Shown here piece by piece: positions 1 to 11,083 of a DNA stretch of 64,000 bases. Source of the stretch: Sorex araneus (taxonomy: Eukaryota > Chordata > Mammalia > Eulipotyphla > Soricidae); the NCBI RefSeq assembly GCF_027595985.1, contig NC_073303.1, forward strand, positions 182,881,470 through 182,945,469, in the 5' to 3' direction. Position numbers and translations under genes: made by a program. Position 1 is the stretch's first letter. Each line of letters begins with the position of its first letter. Below the pieces are notes generated by a model that worked only from the letters and a program-made list of their open reading frames with translations, searched no databases and was not told where the DNA came from.

Positions 1-26
1 ACTGAGGTGTGCTTTTCTTTCCCTAG

Positions 27-149
27 ATATGAATTCACCAGTCATCTCAGTGAAGAACGCCACCACGGAGTACTCTGGGGTGTACAGTTGCACGGTCAAG
101 AACAGAGTGGGTACCGACCAGTGCATGCTCCGCCTCGACGTGGTTCCCC
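27..149 (+). CDS. CXADR: CXADR exon 5 (end of second Ig-like domain)
   Basis: CXADR is a single-pass Ig-superfamily adhesion protein of epithelial tight junctions and cardiac intercalated discs; coxsackie B viruses and many adenoviruses use it as a receptor. This 123-nt exon encodes the C-terminal part of the membrane-proximal Ig (D2) domain. The EYSGVYSC stretch is the classic F-strand Tyr-x-Cys motif whose Cys closes the Ig disulfide. A second Cys follows in DQCML, and the domain ends in LRLDVVP. The acceptor is a pyrimidine tract plus AG at 25-26, and the donor is GT at 150-151 (gtacgt). Two bases complete a codon from the previous exon, which is outside the window, and one base is left over for the next exon. 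Assignment rests on clear family similarity recalled from mammalian CXADR. The exon number follows the human seven/eight-exon model. Confidence 0.95.
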
Positions 150-647
150 GTACGTATCGTCACTCCTCCTGTCGAGATGACGTTCTTTGGTGTTCCTTCA
201 ACGGCTGCTCTATCTACTAGCAGCTTCTCCTGAGTTTTAGGAGCTGTCAGCTGAGGAGGGCTTCCTGTGACGTGCTATTGAGCTTTTTCTAAGTTACGGA
301 GAGAGGAAAAAGGACCTATTTTGTTTTTAAAAACATTCTTCATTACGGTAGCGACACGAAGCGGGTAAACATTGTCAAGGCACGCTAAACTTACATCTGG
401 CTCAGGACAAGCTATTTAGGATTTTCTCTTTAAAAGTTAGTTTTGTTGTTATTATTTGGGGTATGTGTGTGAAACAAGACAGCTTTCATGGAAACTTATT
501 TAGACAGACGTAAGGGGAAAAAAAGAGTGAAGAATGTGTTCAAGCGAGAACACAGGCATCTCCAGAGTAGAAATGAGCAAGCGGAGAAACAGACAGGCGA
601 GATCCGTGTTCCAGGGGGCGCACGGGCTTCAAGAGCACGTCTGTTTA

Positions 648-829
648 GGGGCCGGAGCGATAGCACAGCGGGTAGGGCGTTTGCCGTGCACGCGGCCGAC
701 CTGGGTTCGATCCCTGGCGTCCCATATGGTCCCCCAAGCATCGCCAGGAGTAATTCCTGAGTGCAAGGCCAGGAGTGACCCCTCAGTGTCGCTGGGTGTG
801 ACCCAAAAAGCCAAAAAAAAAAAAAAAAA
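648..829 (+). mobile_element. SOR SINE
   Basis: Full-length: ggggccggagcgatagcac head, B box gggttcgatccc, A17 tail. Target duplications AGAGCA(C/A)GTCTGTTT are at 632-646 and 830-844. Confidence 0.92.
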
Positions 830-895
830 GAGCAAGTCTGTTTGGAATATTCTCACAGACCAGAGGTAGTAGGCGGGTATGTGCTAGCCTATATC

Positions 896-1010
896 TAGCT
901 GACCCAGCTATGATCCCCTGTACCTCATATGGTTCCCCAAGACCTACCAGGGGTGATCCCTGAGCACAGAGCCATTGAGTGTGTGCACCTCTCCCACCAC
1001 TGTATTACTC
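896..1010 (+). mobile_element. Degenerate SOR-like SINE fragment
   Basis: Retains catatggttccccaagacctaccaggggtgatccctgagcac-type middle part; both ends are eroded. Confidence 0.45.
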
Positions 1011-1164
1011 TTAAGTACCAAGAAGATAGTTAAAAAGATTAGCATCTTAGTCTAGTTTTATCATTTATTATACAGGCACACCCCAAGTATTTCTGGTTGG
1101 TTCCACCAGCCGTTTTTTTGTAGAGTATTACTGGTTGGACCACAACAATAAAGTAAATATTTTT

Positions 1165-1340
1165 CTTTTCTTCTTACTTTTTGGGTCACACCCGGTAATG
1201 CACAAGGGTTACCCCTGGCTCTGCACTCAGGAATTACTCCTGGCGGTGCTCAAGGGACCATATAGAATGCTGGGAATTGAACCCGGGTCGACTGCGTGCA
1301 AGGCAAATGCCCTACCTGCTGTGCTATTGCTTCAGCCCCA
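1165..1340 (-). mobile_element. SOR SINE
   Basis: Complete minus copy between TAAAG(T/C)AAATATTTT duplications (1149-1163 and 1341-1355). Confidence 0.92.
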
Positions 1341-1747
1341 TAAAGCAAATATTTTCAATGAAGCATACCACAAGAATTCAGTTTATATAAAAGTTATAGT
1401 TTTACCGGGTATAGCATTAAATAAGTATATAGTATTATGTCTAAAATGACAGTGTGTATACCCTATTTAAAAATTACTAAAAAAATTGTTGCAACTTTTG
1501 GGAAAATGGCTCCAAGAGATTTATTGGATACTGGGTTGCCACAGGGACTTCAGTTTGTGAAAGTAAATGCAGTGTGGGTGAAGCACAATAAAGCGAAATG
1601 CAGTCAAGCCCGTGCCCGGAAAGGCCTGTAATGCATGTTGTTCAGAAGAAAGTCCCTTCAGTGAATGTTTGTCTCTATCAAAAAGAAGCTAATCTTTGAT
1701 CTCAGTATTGAATCAATCAGTGCACAACCTTTTGATACAATGTGTAA

Positions 1748-1771
1748 TTTATTATTATTATTATTATTATT
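1748..1771 (+). repeat. (ATT)n microsatellite before CXADR exon 6
   Basis: A short run of TTA/ATT triplets lies 30 bases upstream of the exon 6 acceptor, where branch point and pyrimidine tract are normally found. Confidence 0.8.
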
Positions 1772-1801
1772 TTTACTATTGATGCTGTCATCTCCATCTA
1801 G

Positions 1802-1940
1802 CTTCAAACAAAGCCGGGACAATTGCCGGAGCTATTATAGGAATTTTGCTGGCGCTTGTGCTCATAAGCATAGTCATCTTCTGCTGTCGAAGGAAGCGCC
1901 GAGAAGAAAAATACGAAAAGGAAGTTCATCATGATATCAG
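1802..1940 (+). CDS. CXADR: CXADR exon 6 (transmembrane segment)
   Basis: This 139-nt exon encodes the short stalk (PSNKAG), one hydrophobic membrane span ([20 protein letters not shown]) and the start of the cytoplasmic tail. A Cys-Cys pair follows the span immediately; this is the palmitoylation site known for CXADR. After it comes a basic stop-transfer cluster ([12 protein letters not shown]). The acceptor AG is at 1800-1801 and the donor is the consensus GTAAGT at 1941. The first two bases complete the proline codon begun in the preceding exon, and the last two (AG) are completed to Arg by the next exon, so the reading frame is continuous. No stop or frameshift is seen. Confidence 0.95.
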
Positions 1941-2017
1941 GTAAGTGGCACAAGAGTCAGCCGAGGTGTACAAAATACTTTATGTCTCCTCTAAGGTATG
2001 CTTTGGAGGGGGTGGGC

Positions 2018-2183
2018 GGGGAGTGGGCACATCCGGTGATGCTCAGAACTTACTTCTAGCTCTCTGTTAGGGATCATTCCTGACGGGGCTCAGGGGACCA
2101 GACGGGGTGCCAGGGATCAAACTCAAACGGGGGCCAGCCCCGTGCAAGGCAAGTGCCTTAGGCACGCACCACTTCTCTAGCCC
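2018..2183 (-). mobile_element. Old SOR-like SINE
   Basis: Recognisable ggtgatgctcag, ggggctcaggggaccag and gtgcaaggcaagtgcc segments with many changes. Confidence 0.7.
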
Positions 2184-2699
2184 AGGATTCACTTTCTTAA
2201 GTTTGCCATCTCCCCCGCCCCGCCCCCCCCAATAGATTAGAGGCCGTAGTTGTGTTTCCCCTTCAGCACATGCGGAAGCTTTGACTCTTGAGTGTCCACA
2301 CCCTCCTTTTTGCTGGAGCCAGTCCACGTGCTTAGCTCCGGGTCATCTACCTTCTCTCAGTCAAACGCAGGCAGGGATCCTTAAAACATGGGACACTTGT
2401 AAAGTTCAAAGAAAAAAAAAGAAAAAGGAACATAAGACATGATGCAAATGTCTAGTTTATAGAACTGTTGGCAAGGTGAATTTTGTGGGTGTGTTTCTTC
2501 TAGTTTTACTCAGAGGTCATTGGCCTGTTAAGGAATGTAGCATCGATTTGACTTAGATACTATGAGATCATTGCTGCAGTGGTTTGAGCTACTACCCTTC
2601 TCCACCACCACCCCATTAAAAATAGGCTGAGCCGGGGCACCTCTCGCCCATGGACAGTGATTAGAAGTGTATATTGGACGACAGTGCTATTTTGTGGAG

Positions 2700-2835
2700 A
2701 GAGGCACACCCGTCTCTGCTCCGGGGCCGTTCCTGACTCTGTCTGGGGGTGCCTGCCCCTGGCTGTCCCCAGGGCACCAGATGCGGTTCCAGGGCTTTAA
2801 CCAGCATGGACTGCATTGCCAGGCAAGAACCTTAA
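2700..2835 (-). mobile_element. Very old SINE remnant
   Basis: Weak similarity to the minus SOR sequence (ttcctgactctgtctggggg ... ttgccaggcaagaacctta). Confidence 0.3.
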
Positions 2836-3020
2836 TTCAGGTAATATTGAATTATAGTACTTTTTGAGAAGTTGGGGAAGGGGTCTGTAACTTATGTCAC
2901 TCCCAGGAAATCGACACATGGTAGCCTCAGACGCTTCTAATTTTGAGACGCACCAGAGGTAAATCAGACATTTATATTGTCCGAGTGCTCAGTGTGAAAC
3001 TTTTCATGTCAGATTCCCAG

Positions 3021-3226
3021 ATTTTTTTTAGTTTTTTTTTTATTTGTTTGTTTTTATTTTTGCTTTTTGGGTCACACCTGGCAATGCACAGGGCATTTTC
3101 CTGGCTCTGCACTCAGGAATTACTCCTGGCCGTGCTCAGGGGAGCATATGGGATGCTGGGAATCGAACCCGAGCTGGCCACATGTAAGACAAACGCCCTA
3201 CCCACTCTACTATCACTCCATCCCCC
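3021..3226 (-). mobile_element. SOR SINE with long T-rich tail
   Basis: Full-length minus copy; partial flanking duplication GAxTCCCAG-TTTT at 3012 and 3228. Confidence 0.88.
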
Positions 3227-3455
3227 AGAATCCCAGTTTTTACAAGCTTGAGTGCTAAATTTTCAGCTACAATCTTAGATAACATTTGTAACAAGAAGAA
3301 TTTTTTTCCTGTCTTGGTAGAAGTATCACAATAGTCATCAGTGTTTTATCAATGATAAAATATTAAATAGCTATTCATGTGAGTTGGTTAGTTATACCAG
3401 CTGGAATTAGTTGATAGATGTTTCTTGTAAAACATTATAGAATGGTCTGTATTTT

Positions 3456-3607
3456 TTTTTTTTTTTTTGCCTTTTGGGTCACACCCAGTGATGCTCAGGG
3501 GTTACTCCTGGCAGTGCTTGGGGGACAATATGGGATGCCGGGAATTGAACCCGGGTCGGCCGCGTGCAAGGCAAACGCCCTACCCACTGTGCTTTCGCTC
3601 TGGCCCC
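3456..3607 (-). mobile_element. SOR SINE, second insertion at one site
   Basis: Internally shortened minus copy flanked by TGTATTTT at 3448-3455 and 3608-3615. Confidence 0.88.
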
Positions 3608-3785
3608 TGTATTTTTTTTCCACTTTTTGGGTCACACCCATCGATACTCAGAAGTCACTCCTGGCTCTGCACTCAGGAATTACCCCTGGCGGTGCTTGGG
3701 GGACCATATGGGATGCTGGGAATCGAACCCGAGTTGGCTGAGTGCAAGACAAATGCCCTGCCCACTGTACTATCACTCCAGCCCC
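3608..3785 (-). mobile_element. SOR SINE, first insertion at the same site
   Basis: Minus copy. The outer 19-bp duplication ATAGAATGGTCTGTATTTT (3437-3455 and 3786-3804) belongs to this insertion. Confidence 0.9.
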
Positions 3786-3939
3786 ATAGAATGGTCTGTA
3801 TTTTAGTAAAAATTGCATTTCACCGTCTCTGAAGGTACAGACCTTGGAAAGCATAAATCCAGGGGCGAGGAACACCGTTCACAGTACCCCTTCATCACTG
3901 CACTGGCCTTGGTGCGTGTGCGACTACTCCGTTAGTCTA

Positions 3940-3948
3940 TTTGTTTGT

Positions 3949-3992
<44 letters not shown>

Positions 3993-4017
3993 TTATTTAT
4001 TTATTTATTTATTTCTC
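3940..4017 (+). repeat. (TATC)n/(TTTA)n microsatellite before CXADR exon 7
   Basis: A tetranucleotide tract: about eleven ATCT units, then about six ATTT units. It stops 75 bases upstream of the exon 7 acceptor and is likely length-polymorphic. Confidence 0.95.
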
Positions 4018-4092
4018 TCCCTGGCTTTGGGGAGCGTTGGCTTTTGGGGATCGTGTGGTTTTTGAACTTGTTTCGGGCGCTTGGTTCCTCAG

Positions 4093-4357
4093 GGAAGACG
4101 TCCCGCCGCCCAAGAGCCGCACGTCCACCGCCCGGAGCTACATCGGCAGCAACCACTCGTCCCTGGGCTCGATGTCCCCGTCGAACATGGAAGGCTACTC
4201 CAAGACGCAGTACAACCAGGTGCCCAGCGAGGACTTGGACCGCGCGGCGCAGAGCCCGACGCCGCCCCCCGCCAAGGTAGCGGCCCCTAACCTTAGCAGG
4301 ATGGGAGCGGTGCCCGTGATGATCCCCGCCCAGACCAAGGACGGCTCGATCGTCTAG
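4093..4357 (+). CDS. CXADR: CXADR exon 7 (cytoplasmic tail, canonical C terminus)
   Basis: This exon encodes the last 87 residues of the standard isoform. It begins [12 protein letters not shown], carries the [15 protein letters not shown] serine-rich stretch, and contains YNQV, the Yxx-hydrophobic basolateral sorting signal. It ends in GSIV, a PDZ-binding C terminus used for MAGI-1, ZO-1, MUPP1 and similar scaffolds. The stop TAG is at 4355-4357. The acceptor AG is at 4091-4092. The coding part is very GC-rich at third positions, unlike the AT-rich UTR that follows. The segment [13 protein letters not shown] is the least conserved part compared with what I recall of other mammals. An internal donor (AAG|GTAGCG, exon end 4276) leads to the alternative isoform described at 21714. 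Confidence 0.95.
4277..4282 (+). promoter_or_regulatory. CXADR: Alternative 5' splice site inside CXADR exon 7
   Basis: GTAGCG follows CCC GCC AAG, right after the proline-rich PTPPPAK segment. This is the same place where the human gene has the cryptic donor that joins exon 7 to exon 8. Splicing here leaves phase 0 and replaces the last 26 residues, including GSIV, with the exon 8 tail. Confidence 0.7.
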
Positions 4358-7300
4358 AGCCCCGCCACCCCGCCGCCCTGCCGCCGCTGCGCCCTCCACC
4401 CCGCGCCTCCTCTTCCGAAATGCGAACGCTTGACTCGGTTCTGACTTTTATCACTAGCCTCAGAGTATATCGCGGAAGACGCTCACCACCAACCGTGAGA
4501 GAAGGACGTCCACGAGCGTTGGTTGGGTGGCCCTGAGATAGGAAAGGCATCCCGCTCACTAGAGACAGACTCCCCCGGTGGAAAAACCTCTTCCCTTTCG
4601 GAGGTTGGCTTCTCTAGGTTTCTAGGCGTCAGTGCTCGAGCCAGAGGTTGCACTGTCGAATATGAAATCGCAGATGAGAAACATTGGCCAACTCCTGTCC
4701 ACCAGGGGGTACTTGAATCAGTTGGAAGTGGTCCTTTGGTGCTTCTGCTGGGATCTTTGGGATGCTTTTTCAAAAATTGATTTGTGGCCAATGATTCACT
4801 CCCCAACCTCGCCCCACCCCCAACCCCCTAAAAACGGTAAAGAAAAAACATATGGCAAAAATATTTATCGACATTAGTTTGCTCTGATATTTGTTTTTTC
4901 CCTTGGAAACCCCCCCCCACCCCAGAGTGCTTGGAATATCTCTAATAACCAAGAAAAACACTGCAGTGCTCTAGAAAATTGCTAGTTTTACATCTAAAGA
5001 CTTGCGTAGATTTTGCCCACGAAATGATTTCTTAAGTATTTAATTGCTAGATTGTGCTAGAAACTGGGGGTCTGGTAAGCTCTTTTACATGATAAATAAA
5101 GGAGCACTGAGCAGATTAATTTAGAAGACTCGCTGTGAGTTCGTTATAGCTACAGCACATGGCAGGCAGTGGCTTGGCCTGGAAGTAGCTGATGAGTTAT
5201 TACCCAGTGCCCCGAGGCCTGTGGTGTCTTCAGACCTCCAGAACAGTGAGCAGATAGATGAAAATACAGTATTTTGCAGTTCCAAACTGAATACTGGCTG
5301 TTCACTTCAGGGGATATTTTTCTAATAAGAAAGATGTAATAACTCAATTATTATTAGACAATTCTAAGATTATCTAAATAATCAGATTGACATTGAGCCA
5401 GTCTGATTACTGGTTCCAAATTTTAAGGCTTTCTACTCCTTTTTCATTGTGGTTTATTGATTTTTTTTTTTCTCCCCCTTGGGTGGTTGTCCCACATATG
5501 TTCCAGAAATATAACCCAATATTTATCCACTTGAGTGCAGCTCTTGGAGGATGTTTTCTTTTAGACCAAGAATAGTGAAATACTTTTAAGCTAGTGAGAG
5601 TCCTTCATTAATTCTGCCTTTCAGATTGGGGAGGATGTACAGTTGCTATTGTATGGCCGACATGTCTTTGTGTAGGTGCAGAAAATCAAGTTGAGCTTTG
5701 AGTCTTAGTTTTGTGAAAGTGATTTATTCTTTAAAACAAACAAGCAAAAAAAAAAAATTTAAATGAAAGGAAAGGGAGTAAAAGTTAATACTCCTAACTG
5801 CCAAACGTGTTAAATACTGTTTTAGTAGGAGAAGTGAGTTCATTGTATTTCCCTTAAGGTTGTGAGGGGCTGTGGCTATAGTCGAGTGAGCCAACAGACA
5901 GTTTCTTTATAGTAAATAAGGTCTGCAATAAATTATTTCACTAGCTCTAAAACCTTTTCCCTAGATTTTCATAGGGAGTTGGTTTCTGTTATCTCTTTAG
6001 GTGCTGTGGTAGAAATGCTACATTATAAATTAATGTGGGCATGGATTTACAGTCGGAGTATTGTGTATACTTTATAGTGGTAAAATTTAAGCTGAATGAC
6101 TGTGTAATGCATTAGTGTATAGGTACACATATTTGGAGACATTTTTAAAATAGATTTTTAACCTTAGGTGGTACTACTTTTATACTTGCGTTGACATTTT
6201 CATCTGTGCCTTTGGGACAATTTAATTTTGATTATGAGTTTCTGATGCCTGTGAGCTGGCTATCACCTGAACGGTGCTTAGAGGTGAAGGTACTTCCTTA
6301 GAATGCATCACTGGACACCTTGCTGCCACCTTTTCAGTCTTGCCCTCTCCTCTCTGTTCTTCTTGGATGCAGTTTACCTAATTGCATTATTCCTAAAGAT
6401 TCTTAAAATCTTAGCACCCAACACACTGTGTTTCGGATTTCAGAGCAGAAACTAATTCTGAATGCCAGTTGTCTGGTGTGTTTTATATGAACAAAATTTA
6501 TTTACAGGATGTTACAAGAAAGGGCACAAACTTTTCATAGTGCAATTTTTGCTCCTTCCCAGTCTGTTTTTATGTAATGTAGATTATGAAAGGCTGGACA
6601 TCTATCAATTTTCCTTCTGTGGAACTTCAGAGTTAGTCTAGAATTTGACCCTAAGTCAACCATTCTCTCTCCAGAGCACTTTCCTTTTGGGTTTGTATCA
6701 CCTGAGAAAACAGCTCCTAAAATCTGTGTGACCTAAAGAGATGTAGTGAACACAATTATCAGGTTCATGTAGTGAACCTGACAGAATTCAGGTTTAAGAT
6801 TTTTGTCACCAGCTACTCTCATTTGAGTTTAATAATCTAAAGGTCTGAGACTACCGGTTCAGTTTCTAAATAGTTCTCACAGATGATTGCATTTGAAGCA
6901 GGGATCAAAAAAAATTTTTTTTGTCAGGATTGCTACTAGTAACGATCAACACTTCAATAAAAGATGATTTTCCCAGCGTTTCCATTAGTGAGCCAGATGC
7001 TGTCAGGGAAACACTGTTGCTTCAAGCGGAACTACAGGCTGCCCCTGCGTAGTTTGGCTTTGAGTCTTATAGAAGACTGGAAAGGAATGTTCCTGTATAT
7101 AGTTCACAGGGGTCTTCTTTCTTTTCTTTTTTAATTCAGGTAACCTTGGCTTACAGCCTTGCTCTTTTTCTTACTGACAGTTTCACTCATAGTCTTCTTA
7201 CCAATTGTTAACCATCATCCCTGCCCCCCCCCCCCCCCCCCCCAATTTCACTGGCCGGTGAGTCCCTGCAGCTCAGGCCCCTACCTTTGGGCTGTCTTCC

Positions 7301-7885
7301 ATGGAGCTGTGACAAAGGAAACACAGTGTGAGTGTGCTGGGGACCAGGGGAGTGGCAATGACACACTTTCAAAGGCCATTGGATGGCGAATATGAAATGT
7401 TTTGTTCAGAATCAATTGCTAGGAGTGATTATAGAAATGTGGAGCACATGAAGAGGCAAGCGAACTTTTTGAATGAATGCAGAAAGAGCTCATTGCATGA
7501 AGTTGGATATCAAGATCTGATTTCTTCCAGTAACTATTTATGACTTTGTGTGTGCATGCAGCATGTCAAATTGAAGTTGTATGAATGTTCAAGTTGTTCT
7601 CCCCGCACCCCACTCTCCATCTCAGCAGTGTTTAGGGCTTTCAGATGCCTTCTTCATCCATTTTTTTAGGTGGTCAATGTTTTGATGGATCTCATAGGAA
7701 GAGTTTGTAGAAAATGTTGGCACAATTTTAACTTTCAGTGACTTGTGACATTATATATTATATATATGTACATATATCTTTATAATATTTCTGTGTTATG
7801 TAGTACAAATGTTCTGGGCAAGTTTTGATATTTCAAATGCCTTTGGATATTCTTGTAATAAAGGCACCATGTTCTGCAGTTGATT
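4358..7885 (+). other. CXADR: CXADR exon 7 3' UTR
   Basis: About 3.5 kb of AT-rich sequence without any SINE, although SINEs occur every 200-1,000 bases on either side. It follows the stop codon directly. AATAAA signals occur at 5095-5100, 5927-5932, 6956-6961 and 7857-7862. The last has a T-rich stretch just downstream and marks the point where repeats resume, so it is the probable main 3' end. A (C)19-type run at 7226-7244 and an (AT)-rich patch at about 7750-7775 are the only simple repeats. The long 3' UTR agrees with the known CXADR mRNA. Exact ends are inferred. Confidence 0.75.
7857..7862 (+). terminator. CXADR: Distal poly(A) signal of CXADR exon 7
   Basis: AATAAA followed by GGCACCATGTTCTGCAG and a T-rich run. 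It is the last signal before interspersed repeats resume. Confidence 0.6.
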
Positions 7886-8754
7886 TTTTTTTTTTTTTTA
7901 AACTGGGTTGCCTGTTTTGACACTAAACTATCCTTAACTGAGCACAAATTCTACTTACAAATATTACAGAAGCAGGGAAGAATAATCAAATGAATTTGTG
8001 AATTGTGGTTCTGTTTATGTTATAGATGATAATGGATGAAGTGCTCGCTGTATCTTATAGCTGCTATTCATTTAAACCAAGTTTAAACTAAATTCTTATT
8101 ATACTCTGAAGAGTTTGATGACTTAGGGAGGTTTATTACTGGTCACGAAAAACAAACGTTCCAGTCAAGAGAAAACTGGTTTTTATTAATTTAATAAGAA
8201 CCACAATTCATTGATTCGCTTATTCTCATCCCTTACTGTGAAATTTTGTAATAACTACGCTTGTATTCCTAAGAAAAAGAAATATTTTGACACTTGACGT
8301 ATAGGGTAGAGAATGTTAAGTGTCAGTTTCAAAAATGACTTTGTATTTAAGGTTTCTGGCTTAAGTATCTAATCATGTAGATTTTGAAATTTATAAGAAC
8401 AACATTTTCTTTAAAAATTAAAAACTTGCTCTAGTTTTGTGACCTTGTGTACTTTTGAAATAAAATCAAAAAAGTAGTTTTCCTGCCTCCTGGTGTGGCT
8501 TTACTGTGCCTTTTAAACTTTTTTCCTACGACTTCAGTGTGCCAGTACTCCAGTCCCATTTTCTGGAAGCGGAATAAAGAACGCAATAGACACAACAGTG
8601 AAGACATCAGATATGTATATTTCACCACCACCGCATTTAAATAATGGTATATAGATATGATCATTGGAGTTCAAGTGCCCACATTCAGTGATGGTTTTAA
8701 GATTTTTAGTATGAATTTTGTTTTTTTCAATGTGCTTGTTATTATTATTTGTGT

Positions 8755-8905
8755 GTGTTTCTTTTTGGAGGGCCACCTCTGGCGGTGCTCAGGTCTCAGT
8801 CATGGCTCTGCGGTCAGGGTTCACTGACGGCGAGCTCAGGCGACAGTGAGGGGTGTCGGGGAGCAAACCTGGCCTGACCATGTGCCCTGCACACCTCCCA
8901 GTGAG
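8755..8905 (-). mobile_element. Old SOR-like SINE
   Basis: ggccacctctggcggtgctcag and aaacctggcctgaccatgtg segments; diverged. Confidence 0.6.
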
Positions 8906-8944
8906 AGCTGGTCGAGACCAGCCTGCGGTTTTCTACTTACTCAC

Positions 8945-9050
8945 TCAGAGAAGAGCACGGGCCTTGGAGTCAGCTCTGGCTAAACACCAGCTGCTGATAA
9001 TATGCTTTACTTAATTTGTGTCTTGTCCTTAAAATGGAGATCGGAAGAAA
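8945..9050 (+). mobile_element. MIR-like ancient SINE
   Basis: agagcacgggccttggagtcagctctggctaaac followed by ttgtccttaaaatggagat matches the general MIR layout shared by mammals. Confidence 0.55.
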
Positions 9051-9142
9051 GAAAATAACCTGTGTTCTGGGGGAGGGTGGAAGTTCTGTAACAGAACTGA
9101 GGGGAATTTTGGATGCTGACCATGAGACCCAAATTTCCCCTC

Positions 9143-9288
9143 CTTTGGGCCACACCGAGGGTCTTTCTCCTAGCTCTGCACTCAGCAATCACTCCTGGCA
9201 ATGCTCAGGGGACCCTATAGGATGCATGAATTAAAACCATGTTGGCGGGGCAAATGCCTTTTACTTGCTGTACTATTTCACCGGCCCC
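9143..9288 (-). mobile_element. Old SOR SINE
   Basis: Retains the gcactcagcaatcactcctggcaatgctcaggggacc region and the ggcccc head end. Confidence 0.75.
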
Positions 9289-9309
9289 TGAGGCCCTGAT
9301 TTTGTTTTT

Positions 9310-9470
9310 AATAATCAAAAAATTTTATTTTTATAAAGTTACTCCCACTAGTTTATTCCATTCAATATTTCAACACCAATCCCACCACCATTACACCTTC
9401 CCACCACCATTATTTCAAATTTTCCCACCGCCGCTCAAGCCTGCCCCACAGGCAGATGCTAGCTAATTTA
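9310..9470 (-). mobile_element. L1-like 3' end, minus orientation
   Basis: On the minus strand it reads ggtggtgggaaggtg...ggtggtgggattggtgttg. That is the same 'chain' of gtgggaa and ggtgttgga motifs seen in the + strand 3' ends at 28505, 34440 and 54490. Confidence 0.45.
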
Positions 9471-9815
9471 TTTTGTATTGTTTGTTATGAATAGTATGAG
9501 ATGTCTGTAAAGGTCTATCGCACAGCGATTCAACAAAAAAGTAAAAAAAAAAGTAGTAGATGTTGCACGGTCGCACTCCTGTAATTCTAAAATTTTAAAA
9601 ATTGGGGTGCAGAGACATCTCTGCAGAGAGCTGCTCTGCTCGAGATTCATTTGTGAGTGTCTGGATCATGGCTGTTAATGAGCTTCAGTGGCCACCTCAG
9701 GCAGTACGTGGAGGCTCTGATTTTTAAGTCATCACGTCGATAATAAAATTTACTTAAGAGAATCTACTAAGTATACTTTAATGCCTTTTATTTGAGCTGT
9801 ATTTTAATTTTGCAG

Positions 9816-10027
9816 ATTTTTTTTTTATTTCCACTTTTGGGTCACACCTGGCGATGCACAGGGGTTACTCCTGGCTCATGCACTCAGGAATTAATCCTGG
9901 CGGTGCTCAGAGGACCATATGGGATGCTGGGAATCAAATCCGGGTCGTATGGGGTGCTGGGAATCAAATCTGGGATGGCTACATGCAAGGCAAACGCCCT
10001 ACCCACTGTGCTATTGCTCCAGCCCCC
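9816..10027 (-). mobile_element. SOR SINE with internal 30-bp duplication
   Basis: Target duplications TAATTTTGCAG at 9805-9815 and 10029-10039. Bases 9918-9947 are repeated at 9948-9977 with four changes, so the B-box side of the head is lengthened. Confidence 0.92.
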
Positions 10028-10927
10028 ATAATTTTGCAGCTTTAAAGGCTGGGTCAGATTTCTGGTTAATTCCATACCTTATAGGGGGATTGGTGACATG
10101 AAGACCAAAATGAATGTCATTTGTTCTCAGACATGAATGTTCTAGTTTTAAGCCTGAGACATCAGGAAATGTAATTCCTGAGTGCAGGGAAGGCCGTGGG
10201 GAGGCCAGGAAGCCCGGATCAGGAGAGCCGTGTGGTTTTTCTTGCTGGTATTTCTACAATGTTTCTTATCTTGAAGTGATTTTCTAAGTGGTTTACTTTA
10301 AGTGACTTTCCTAAAACTTATAGCCATGTAAGGAGGAAAAGTCCTTGCGCTAAGTTAACTGCAGAGACTTAGAGCTTAGAGACTCAGTTAGACCCCAAAT
10401 AAACTTCAGTCTAGTCTCGCTCGGACTCAGCCCTTCAAGCATTTGCTTCTTATTTCCGGGCTGAGCTCTGAAAACTCCAGTTTGAATGGAGAAATGGAAG
10501 AAGATACTGGAAGTAATGGAGGTCACTTATGGTGGCTGCCGGTTAAGTGACAGCCATCATTAGCTGTCTTTCCAACTCACTAAGAACCCAGTCTGAATGG
10601 ATTGGTTGTCTTAAAATATAAATAAAACCATGTTAAACACCGGATCGTATTAATCTGTTAAGACGTGCCATTTGGGTTCCATTTCATTATCCGCACCTTA
10701 TTTTTCGGACTCCGTGCCAGGCTGTTTTCACTCGGGGCGGCCTAGAAGGAGGCGGGTGGGAACCCTCCCTGCCCCAAGGGACCCAGCCCAGGCAGCCGAC
10801 CTCCACTACCCAACCGCTGCCGGGCTCCAGGCCGCTTTCCTGGACACATTATAAGACACTTCCTACCCATTTTCCATAATTACCACACCATATTTGATGG
10901 GGTTCAGACAGCAGGCAACAAATCATA

Positions 10928-10941
10928 GTGTGTATACACAC

Positions 10942-10972
<31 letters not shown>

Positions 10973-11045
10973 CTCTTGGAGAGCCTGAGAATAACTTGCC
11001 CGCACAGGCAGAGCCTGGCAACCACACACAACACCACACACCACA

Positions 11046-11083
<38 letters not shown>

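Noticed and set aside
648-720. SINE heads as functional tRNA genes
   Set aside because: A and B boxes are present but no cloverleaf with a sound acceptor stem forms, and the copies carry SINE bodies.
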